From contig JAQTTF010000001.1 in assembly GCA_028710915.1 (NCBI GenBank), forward strand, positions 1 to 51,631: 51,631 nt of DNA, read 5' to 3'. The position numbers and the translations under genes were made by a program. The notes under the pieces were generated by a model. That model saw nothing but the letters and a program-made list of their open reading frames with translations, had not been told where the DNA came from and ran no database searches. Position 1 is the first letter of the stretch, and each line of letters opens with the position of its first letter. Source of the stretch: Minisyncoccota bacterium (lineage in GTDB: Bacteria; Patescibacteriota; Minisyncoccia; Phycocordibacterales; JAQTLZ01). Of the stretch, positions 31,514 to 38,061 are shown in pieces.

Positions 31514-31672
31514 ATGAAATCCATGGGAAATTCGCAGAAAGCATACGTACAGGCCGATGAGCAAGTGGCCAAAGGAAACTGTGGCTACCCTAATGACCCT
31601 TGGGTGGTCATCGCCAGACTGAATAAGTCCCGCTTTCGCGGCGGGCGGCGGTATTGGCACAGTCGCTCCTGA
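31514..31672 (+). CDS. Small orphan protein of 52 residues
   Basis: ATG at 31514 follows AGGAGG by 10 nt, which fixes the start over the longer ORF beginning at 31445. The protein is basic, with CGYPNDPWVVIARLNKSRF in the middle and RGGRRYW near the end; no membrane helix or known domain. It has its own promoter and a strong terminator, so it is likely a real gene. Function unknown. Confidence 0.65.
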   Translation: MKSMGNSQKAYVQADEQVAKGNCGYPNDPWVVIARLNKSRFRGGRRYWHSRS

Positions 31673-31681
31673 ATAATCCAG

Positions 31682-31715
31682 CGTGTTCAGACCCTTCGAG
31701 TCTGAACACGTTTTT
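31682..31715 (+). terminator. Strong Rho-independent terminator
   Basis: Eleven-pair stem CGTGTTCAGAC / GTCTGAACACG followed by TTTTT. Confidence 0.95.
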
Positions 31716-31734
31716 CATTTTTCCCTTCTGCAGT

Positions 31735-31763
31735 TTGACTTTTTAGTGAATTTTTGTTTAAAT
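31735..31763 (+). promoter_or_regulatory. typA promoter
   Basis: TTGACT (31735-31740), 17 nt, TTAAAT (31758-31763); about 45 nt of leader precede the ATG. Confidence 0.65.
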
Positions 31764-31814
31764 GAACCAACTGAAATGGCCCGGCCAGGGCTCTTTTTTT
31801 AGTAAAAAATTACA

Positions 31815-33584
31815 ATGGAGATTAGGAATATTGCAATCATAGCCCACGTGGATCATGGGAAAACAACACTGACCGACGCTATCCTTAAACAAAACGGAAT
31901 GGCGGAAGAAGGCGTCTCAATGGACTCAAATGCACTCGAGCTCGAGCGCGGTATTACTATTTACGCAAAAAATACTTCTCTCTTTTATAAAGGCACGAAA
32001 ATAAATATCGTGGATACTCCAGGGCACGCTGACTTCGGTTCCGAAGTGGAACGCGTGCTTCGGGCTATCGATACCGTGCTCCTTATCGTCGACGCGCAGG
32101 AAGGACCAATGCCACAGACACGTTTCGTTTTGAAAAAATCTCTCGAACTTGGATTGAAACCGATTGTTGTCATCAATAAGATCGACAAACCCGCAGCAGA
32201 TCCAGAAGGGACAAAAGAAGCTCTCCATGAACTCTTCCTCGAGCTCGGCGCAAATGATAAGCAGTTTGATTTCACTACAGTTTACGCAATCGGCCGACAA
32301 GGCGTTGCAATGAAAAATCTTTCCGACCCGCGAAATGATTTGAATCCTCTCCTCGATACCGTGCTTGCAGAAGTTCCTCCCGCAAATAAAAGCGCAACTG
32401 CTCCCCTTCAGGCGCAGGTATTCAACCTGGCCTACGATAATTTCCTCGGACGTATGGGTATCGCTCGCGTGTATGAAGGAACAATCATTTCCGGAAGCAC
32501 TGTTTTTGCAAAAGATCCAACCGGAAAAATGTTCAAAGGAAAGATCAGCAAGCTTTTTACATTCGAAGGAACAGCCCGAAAAGAAACCGACAAAGCAGAA
32601 GCTGGCGACATCGTGATGATCGCCGGAATCCCTGAAATTTATATCGGAGAAACTCTAACCGACAAAGAAGAAACTCCTGCACTTCCAGCAATTGCAATTG
32701 ATGAACCGACTATTTCTCTCGGATTTCTGGTGAACGACTCCCCTTTTGCGGGACGCGAAGGAAAATTTGTGACTGGACGACAGATCCGTGAGCGATTAGA
32801 AAAAGAACTCGAGGTGAACGTCGGACTCAAAGTGGATTTTGAATCTGACTCTGACGCGGAAAAAGTCTACGGACGAGGTGAGCTTCATATCGGCATTCTT
32901 CTTGAAACAATGCGCCGAGAAGGATTTGAGCTCCAAGTCTCGCAACCGAAAGCGATCATTAAAGAAGAAAATGGCATCAAGCTCGAGCCGTATGAAGAAA
33001 CCGTCATTGATGCGAAAGAAGACGTGACCGGTGTCATCATCGAAAAGATGGGCAGACGAAAAGGCATTATGAAAGATATGAAAGTGAAAGACGGCAATGC
33101 CCGAATGATTTTTGATATTCCAACTCGAGGACTTCTCGGATACCGAGGCGAATTTGTAATTGATACCAAAGGCGAAGGAATTCTTTCATCTCGATTTGTT
33201 GAATTCCGTGAATGGGCCGGCGAAATTCGAAAGAAGCCGGAAGGTGCAATGATTTCGATGGAAGATGGAAAAGCGCTTGCATTCGCACTCTGGAATCTTC
33301 AAGAGCGAGGAGTTATTTATATCGAGCCAACGACTGAAGTCTACAAAGGAATGGTTGTTGGAAATACGACAAAGGGCGAAGAAATGTTCGTGAATCCATG
33401 CAAAGGAAAACAACTCTCAAACATGCGCTCATCTGGAAACGACGAAGGAATTTATCTGACTCCTCCAGTCAAAGTGTCCATCGAACGAGGTCTTGAAATT
33501 ATGAATGAAGACGAGTATCTCGAGATCACTCCGAAATCTGTGCGACTGCGAAAGAAGACTTTTGAAAGTAAAAAGAGAACATAA
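31815..33584 (+). CDS. typA: Ribosome-associated translational GTPase TypA/BipA
   Basis: A 589-residue translation-factor GTPase involved in 50S assembly and stress/cold adaptation. G1 AHVDHGKTTL (10-19), G2 ERGITI, G3 DTPGHADF, G4 NKIDKP, then EF-G-like domains II, III and V and the BipA-specific C-terminal domain (IEPTTEVYKGMVVG, NMRSSGNDEGI). Length is near normal for the family, unlike many shortened proteins here. Monocistronic. Confidence 0.96.
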   Translation: MEIRNIAIIAHVDHGKTTLTDAILKQNGMAEEGVSMDSNALELERGITIYAKNTSLFYKGTKINIVDTPGHADFGSEVERVLRAIDTVLLIVDAQEGPMPQTRFVLKKSLELGLKPIVVINKIDKPAADPEGTKEALHELFLELGANDKQFDFTTVYAIGRQGVAMKNLSDPRNDLNPLLDTVLAEVPPANKSATAPLQAQVFNLAYDNFLGRMGIARVYEGTIISGSTVFAKDPTGKMFKGKISKLFTFEGTARKETDKAEAGDIVMIAGIPEIYIGETLTDKEETPALPAIAIDEPTISLGFLVNDSPFAGREGKFVTGRQIRERLEKELEVNVGLKVDFESDSDAEKVYGRGELHIGILLETMRREGFELQVSQPKAIIKEENGIKLEPYEETVIDAKEDVTGVIIEKMGRRKGIMKDMKVKDGNARMIFDIPTRGLLGYRGEFVIDTKGEGILSSRFVEFREWAGEIRKKPEGAMISMEDGKALAFALWNLQERGVIYIEPTTEVYKGMVVGNTTKGEEMFVNPCKGKQLSNMRSSGNDEGIYLTPPVKVSIERGLEIMNEDEYLEITPKSVRLRKKTFESKKRT

Positions 33585-33587
33585 AAA

Positions 33588-33615
33588 AACTGCCGACCCG
33601 AAAGTCGGTAGTTTT
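33588..33615. terminator. Bidirectional terminator between typA and the 97-residue gene
   Basis: AACTGCCGAC / GTCGGTAGTT with T-rich flank on the plus strand and A-rich on the other side; serves the converging genes. Confidence 0.85.
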
Positions 33616-33907
33616 AATTCTTCTCTCTGACGATCTGTTTAGGAAAGTCTTCGAGATATTCTCTGACTACGCGATACTGGATCGCGACAGTGTGAGTACA
33701 TGCGTGATTTTGACTGCGAATGCCTTGCAGTGCGGCAATTCGCAGGACACGCACATCCTCTTCGTCCAATCGGACCGTTTTCTGAATCAAACGGACAAAA
33801 CCATCGCCGATCGGATTTCCTTTCTCCGCGTATTCCTCAAGGGTTTCTCTCAAATCCTTGGCGGAAATTTGCGGAGAGCTTTCCAACTCCTGAATTGTTT
33901 TCGCCAC
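33614..33907 (-). CDS. Hypothetical 97-residue protein
   Basis: Start set at GTG 33907 because AAAGGAG stands 5 nt upstream; the in-frame TTG at 33925 would lie before that site. The sequence is charged and helical (KTIQELESSPQISAKDLRE, then VRLDEEDVRVLRIAALQGI) with no membrane segment. The helix-rich middle could be a small regulator, but no DNA-binding motif is clear. Own promoter, facing away from the next gene. Confidence 0.7.
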   Translation of the reverse strand: MAKTIQELESSPQISAKDLRETLEEYAEKGNPIGDGFVRLIQKTVRLDEEDVRVLRIAALQGIRSQNHACTHTVAIQYRVVREYLEDFPKQIVREKN

Positions 33908-33956
33908 AGGATCTCCTTTCGACAAGTAGAAACTTTCGCGCTCACTCCAACACAGA

Positions 33957-33985
33957 AAATAACACGCTCAAGATATCGAAGTCAA
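33957..33985 (-). promoter_or_regulatory. Promoter of the 97-residue gene
   Basis: TTGACT (complement of 33980-33985), 17 nt, TTATTT (33957-33962). It diverges from the promoter at 34008-34035, with 22 nt between the two -35 boxes. Confidence 0.65.
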
Positions 33986-34007
33986 AAAATATTATGCACA
34001 TTTTTTA

Positions 34008-34035
34008 TTGACTATTTTCTTTTCAAGACTATAGT
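34008..34035 (+). promoter_or_regulatory. Promoter of the 82-residue gene
   Basis: TTGACT (34008-34013), 16 nt, TATAGT (34030-34035). Confidence 0.75.
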
Positions 34036-34080
34036 AATTCCCAGTCAAAGAGTAAACAAAATTCACGGAGGGGCAACATC

Positions 34081-34329
34081 ATGCACAGAGGTTTTGACGC
34101 GATTTTCGGAGAGTTGCCCGAGGCTGATTCGGAGATGACTCCCCGAGAATTGGACGGCTACATGGCGTTCTTGACCTTGATTACAGATGAATGCTTCGAA
34201 AATCCTGAAGCACTCAAGGAGCACGAAGAATTCAAAGCGAACTCCGGCGATCCTGCATGGGTTCGCGGCTGGGAAAAGGCCGCCGTCTACTTGAAGGAGA
34301 TGAAGCATTTCGCAGAACATGGCGCGTAG
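34081..34329 (+). CDS. Hypothetical 82-residue acidic protein
   Basis: ATG preceded by GGAGGGG at 10 nt. Soluble, acidic and probably all-helical (FGELPEADSEMTPRELDGYM, EALKEHEEFK, WEKAAVYLKEMKHFAEH). No known domain. Own promoter and terminator; divergent from the 97-residue gene, so the pair may share regulation. Confidence 0.7.
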   Translation: MHRGFDAIFGELPEADSEMTPRELDGYMAFLTLITDECFENPEALKEHEEFKANSGDPAWVRGWEKAAVYLKEMKHFAEHGA

Positions 34330-34355
34330 CACGAACTTTTTCAGTTCGTGCGTTT
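34329..34355 (+). terminator. Rho-independent terminator
   Basis: GCACGAACT / AGTTCGTGC with loop TTTTC and GTTTTCTTTTT tail. Confidence 0.92.
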
Positions 34356-34387
34356 TCTTTTTCCAACTTCCAAAAGTCGTCAAGTCG

Positions 34388-34416
34388 TTGACTCGGGACC
34401 TCAAAATAAGTACTCT
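34388..34416 (+). promoter_or_regulatory. purC promoter
   Basis: TTGACT (34388-34393), 17 nt, TACTCT (34411-34416). The transcribed leader (about 34423-34518) contains a GGGGAAATTTCCCC palindrome enclosed by TCAG/CTGA and a GATAGGG/CTATC hairpin, a possible cis-regulatory fold. Confidence 0.65.
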
Positions 34417-34518
34417 AAATCCGGAATCAGAACATCGATTTCAAGGGGAAATTTCCCCGAAGCTGATAGGGCTTTCCTCTATCACAAAAGGCGAAGAATC
34501 GGAAGGGGGATACGAAGT

Positions 34519-35433
34519 ATGTCCGAAGTCAATTCGGAGTTTCGATCAATCGGCGGGCTCCAGGTCAAAAAGGATCCGCTTGAAGTGGGCAAGACGAAGG
34601 GCGTGTACCAGGTCGTCGACGAACCGCTCGTGATTTTGCACTCCTTGCCCTTCATCACGGCTGGCAATGGCGCCCGTCGTGAAGAAGTCGCTGGCAAGGG
34701 TGTAATCTCGAACGAAATGACCTGCATCGTGTTCGAATACCTCGCTCAAAAAGGTATTCCAGTTGCGTTCCAACGGCGGCTCGGTCCCGACTGCCTTCTG
34801 GCGTTGTTCCTGCGGATGTACAAGCTCGAAGTGGTCGAAAGGCTCAAGGCCTACGGCTCAGTCTGCAAGCGGGAAGGTTTGGCAAAGGGCACCCCGCTCG
34901 AACCGGCGCGCTTTGAGCTGTACCTGAAGACGGCAAAATGCATCTGGGAAATGAACGGCCACACGTGGCGACTTCCGGTCGATGACCCCATGATGGAAAT
35001 CATCGGCAACATGGTCTTCCTCTTCGACCCGGGCGCCGCACTCAGTACGAAGCCGTTCCTCGAACTGCACATCGAGGACGTCTTCGAGAATCCCACGCTC
35101 GCGATCAAGCACATCGAGCAAATGCGCGACATCAACCTGCGCGCGGTACTCGCGATCATCGAGCTGTTCGCAAAAGCCGGCATCGGCGTTCCGGACTTCA
35201 AGCTCGAATACGGAATTCACCCGGTGACGGGCGAACTCCAGATCGGCGACGTCGCCGACCTCGAATCCGGTCGCGGGATCTACTTGGGAGCGCCGAGCGG
35301 AGCGGAACCGCACCCGGAGCTTGTCGGGCAGCATGTGTGCAAGCAGTATTTCCGGCAAGGCGGAACCGGCGAGGAAACCGTCCGCCGCTACAGCATCGCC
35401 CTCGATCTGTTGCGGAAGGCGGTGGCGGCTTAA
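34519..35433 (+). CDS. purC: SAICAR synthetase (PurC)
   Basis: Ligates aspartate to CAIR in purine synthesis. The 304-residue protein starts at ATG 34519, with GAAGGGGG upstream; a longer frame exists but lacks a ribosome site. Family features in order: VGKTKGVYQV (ATP-binding), ITAGNGARREEVAGKGV, FEYLAQKGIPVAFQRRL, YKLEVVERLKAYGSVCKREG and the C-terminal DFKLEYG..TGELQIGDVADLES. GC-rich codons relative to hisS next door. The only other purine gene here is the interrupted purN near 49.3 kb, so the pathway looks incomplete locally. Confidence 0.88.
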   Translation: MSEVNSEFRSIGGLQVKKDPLEVGKTKGVYQVVDEPLVILHSLPFITAGNGARREEVAGKGVISNEMTCIVFEYLAQKGIPVAFQRRLGPDCLLALFLRMYKLEVVERLKAYGSVCKREGLAKGTPLEPARFELYLKTAKCIWEMNGHTWRLPVDDPMMEIIGNMVFLFDPGAALSTKPFLELHIEDVFENPTLAIKHIEQMRDINLRAVLAIIELFAKAGIGVPDFKLEYGIHPVTGELQIGDVADLESGRGIYLGAPSGAEPHPELVGQHVCKQYFRQGGTGEETVRRYSIALDLLRKAVAA

Positions 35434-35546
35434 TCAACCATGAAATCAATCGTGATCATACAGGGTCGACACACCAGTCGACCTTGTTTTCTTTTATAAA
35501 ATTTTGTTTGTGAAAAATCGGGAGTTTAGCTACAATACTATTCATT

Positions 35547-36476
35547 ATGACCGACAAAAAACTCTCAACTGAACCCTACAAGGGCGTCCGCGACTTCTAT
35601 CCTGAAGATATGGCTGTTCAAAATTATATTTTTTCGATTTGGAAAAAAGTAGCACAGGAATTTAAATACCAAGAATATAGTGCATCTATTCTCGAGCCAG
35701 CAGAACTCTACAAAGCCAAGGGAGAAATGAGCGAAGAAATCGTAAATGAACAAATGTATACATTCACCGACAAGGGTGACCGCGAAGTTGCCCTCCGTCC
35801 TGAAATGACACCAACACTTGCGAGAATGGTTGCGGCAAAACGAAGGTCATGGAAATTCCCTCTCCGATGGTTCTCAATTCCAAATTGTTTCCGTTATGAA
35901 AAGCCTCAACGAGGCCGAAAGCGCGAACACTGGCAATTGAACTGCGACCTTATGGGCATTGCCGAAATTGAAGCGGAAGTGGAAATCATTTCGCTCGCGC
36001 ACAAAATAATGAAAGAATTCGGCGCAAAAGACGAGGATTTTGAAATTCAAATCAATTCAAGAAAACTTCTAGAATCTGCATACGGCAAAGAAATGTTTGG
36101 ACTTCTCGACAAGAAAGAAAAAATGGAAAAGGCTGAATTCGAATCGGAATGGCAGAAACTTTCCGACAAGCCATACGTAGAAACAAAATTGGAAGACAGT
36201 CCGGAACTTATAAAAATAATAAAAGCACTCGCTGATATGGGAATTAAGGCGAAATTCACCCCATCAATCACTCGTGGTTTCGACTATTACACCGGAATGG
36301 TCTTCGAAGTATTTGATACCAATCCAGAGAATCGCCGTGCTCTTTTCGGCGGAGGCAGATACGACAATCTTCTAGAAATGTTCGGAGTTGAACCCGTCCC
36401 GACCGTCGGCTTTGGAATGGGAGATGTTACTATGCGCGACTTTCTCGAAACTCACAGATTGCCGTTAAAAAAATAA
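35547..36476 (+). CDS. hisS: Histidyl-tRNA synthetase, catalytic core only
   Basis: Class II synthetase: motif 1 region, motif 2 FRYEKPQRGRKREHWQLNCDLMG-type (GRKREHWQLNCD seen), the HisA signature RGFDYYTGMVFE and motif 3 VGFGMGDVTMRDFL at the C-terminus. At 309 residues it ends right after motif 3 and has no anticodon-binding domain (family about 420). Retention of RGFDYYTG argues against the HisZ regulatory paralogue. A -10-like TACTAT lies 5 nt before the ATG, so the message may be leaderless. Confidence 0.87.
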   Translation: MTDKKLSTEPYKGVRDFYPEDMAVQNYIFSIWKKVAQEFKYQEYSASILEPAELYKAKGEMSEEIVNEQMYTFTDKGDREVALRPEMTPTLARMVAAKRRSWKFPLRWFSIPNCFRYEKPQRGRKREHWQLNCDLMGIAEIEAEVEIISLAHKIMKEFGAKDEDFEIQINSRKLLESAYGKEMFGLLDKKEKMEKAEFESEWQKLSDKPYVETKLEDSPELIKIIKALADMGIKAKFTPSITRGFDYYTGMVFEVFDTNPENRRALFGGGRYDNLLEMFGVEPVPTVGFGMGDVTMRDFLETHRLPLKK

Positions 36477-36494
36477 AGACCGAAAAACTGCACT

Positions 36495-37070
36495 ATGCGC
36501 AAAGTTGTCTTCGATATAGAAACAAGAAATATTTTCAGCGATGTCGGCTCAAACGACCCCTCAAAGCTCGATATTTCTATCGTCTGCGCTTATGATTCTG
36601 AGACAGACACCTATTCATCTTATCTCGAAGAAGAATTGCCAAAGCTCTGGCCTATCATTGAGAAAGCAGATATGCTCGTTGGGTATAATTCTAATCACTT
36701 TGATATTCCGCTTCTCAACAAATATTATCACGGTGATCTTTCAAAAATAAAAAGTCTCGACATCCTCGAAGAAATCCGAAAAGTGCTTGGCCGCAGAGTA
36801 AAACTTGATCAAGTCGCCGAAGCGACGCTCGGTACAAAAAAATCCGGCCACGGCCTCGATGCAATAGTGTGGTGGAAGAAAGGTGAGATCGATAAAATCC
36901 GCAAATACTGTCTCGACGATGTGAAAATCACGAAAGATGTTTACGAGTACGCTCTCAAAAACGGAAAACTCTTTTTCAAAGAAGGCGGAAAAGCAAACGA
37001 GATCAAGCTCGATACTTCAAATTGGGAAAAGAAAAACGAGGCATCAATGACATTTAGTTTGCCGTTTTAA
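36495..37070 (+). CDS. RNase H-fold 3'-5' exonuclease-like protein
   Basis: A 191-residue protein with DEDD-type motifs: VFDIET (Exo I), LVGYNSNHFDIPLL (Exo II) and YCLDDVKITKDVY (YxxxD, Exo III of the DEDDy group). Resembles YprB/predicted single-strand exonucleases. 18 nt downstream of hisS and probably co-transcribed. Confidence 0.85.
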   Translation: MRKVVFDIETRNIFSDVGSNDPSKLDISIVCAYDSETDTYSSYLEEELPKLWPIIEKADMLVGYNSNHFDIPLLNKYYHGDLSKIKSLDILEEIRKVLGRRVKLDQVAEATLGTKKSGHGLDAIVWWKKGEIDKIRKYCLDDVKITKDVYEYALKNGKLFFKEGGKANEIKLDTSNWEKKNEASMTFSLPF

Positions 37071-37079
37071 AAAAAGTGC

Positions 37080-37085
37080 TATAAT
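37080..37085 (+). promoter_or_regulatory. -10 element upstream of the DsbA-like gene
   Basis: Perfect TATAAT about 30 nt before the TTG start; no clear -35. Confidence 0.45.
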
Positions 37086-37115
37086 AGTTTTTACATTACC
37101 CATAAATAATTTTTC

Positions 37116-38009
37116 TTGCCTCCACAAACATCAAGCAAACTTTCGACCCCAGTCGCAATCATCATCGCGGGAGTTATTATCGCCGGAGCGATTCTTTTGG
37201 TCGCAAGCGGCAAGATCAGTAACAATGCTCAACCCGGAGTAATTACGCAAGATCATAATGAAAATATAGCGCCGGTTACATCTGCCGATCATATCAAAGG
37301 AAGCCCTGATGCGCCTATTGTAATGGTAGAATTTTCAGATCTTGAATGTCCATTCTGCAAAATCTTTCATCAGACACTCGAAGGACTTGTAACAACCTAT
37401 AGCGGGAAAGTGGCTTGGGTCTACCGACATTTCCCTCTCGACCGGCATCCAAAAGCGCCAGCTGAAGCACAAGCGAGCGAATGTGCAGCGGAGCTCGGAG
37501 GAAATGATGGCTTTTGGAAATTCATAACTCAAGTATATGCAGTCACTCCTTCAAACAACGGAATGGATGATGGAGTTTACAATACTCCGGAACCTGTGCC
37601 AAAGGATTCAACTGGTACTCCATACTACACAGAAAAGAAACCAAAAAGCGCAACAGATGCTGGTGTACTCTCGCTGACCGCAGTCAATATCGGACTCGAC
37701 AAAGCGAAATTCGAAGCCTGTCTTGCAAGTGGAAAATACAAGCAGAAAGTGACAGATCAGTTGAATGATGGAGTACAAGCTGGCGGAAATGGAACCCCGT
37801 ACACAATTATGGTTCTCAAAAACAAAATTGGAGATGTTGCAAAGAAATATATTACTGATACCAATGCTACGTTCTTGAAACAAATTAATACTCCGGGAAC
37901 ACCTGACCTTCTCTTCGTTACAAATGATGGAATGAGAATTGGAGTAAGTGGTGCGCAGGATCCGGCTGTCATGCAGAAGATTGTAGATTTGGTTTTAGCG
38001 GGCAAATAG
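37116..38009 (+). CDS. DsbA-like membrane-anchored thioredoxin
   Basis: A 297-residue protein with an N-terminal membrane helix (about 11-31) and a DsbA-type thioredoxin fold with active site CPFC in VEFSDLECPFCKIFH. Characteristic downstream pieces are GKVAWVYRHFPL, AECAAELGG-NDGFWKF and GGNGTPYTIMV (cis-Pro). Introduces or shuffles disulfides outside the membrane, and the Cys-rich pilin-like ectodomains are plausible clients. The first usable codon is TTG; no ATG exists near the N-terminus. Confidence 0.9.
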   Translation: MPPQTSSKLSTPVAIIIAGVIIAGAILLVASGKISNNAQPGVITQDHNENIAPVTSADHIKGSPDAPIVMVEFSDLECPFCKIFHQTLEGLVTTYSGKVAWVYRHFPLDRHPKAPAEAQASECAAELGGNDGFWKFITQVYAVTPSNNGMDDGVYNTPEPVPKDSTGTPYYTEKKPKSATDAGVLSLTAVNIGLDKAKFEACLASGKYKQKVTDQLNDGVQAGGNGTPYTIMVLKNKIGDVAKKYITDTNATFLKQINTPGTPDLLFVTNDGMRIGVSGAQDPAVMQKIVDLVLAGK

Positions 38010-38020
38010 AAAAGAAATTC

Positions 38021-38056
38021 AAAAAAGCCCCGGCGTATCCTCGCCGGGGCTTTTTT
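38021..38056. terminator. Bidirectional terminator between convergent genes
   Basis: AAAAAAGCCCCGGCG / CGCCGGGGCTTTTTT, loop of 6 nt; serves the DsbA-like gene and the minus-strand helicase. Confidence 0.96.
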
Positions 38057-38061
38057 CTTTC

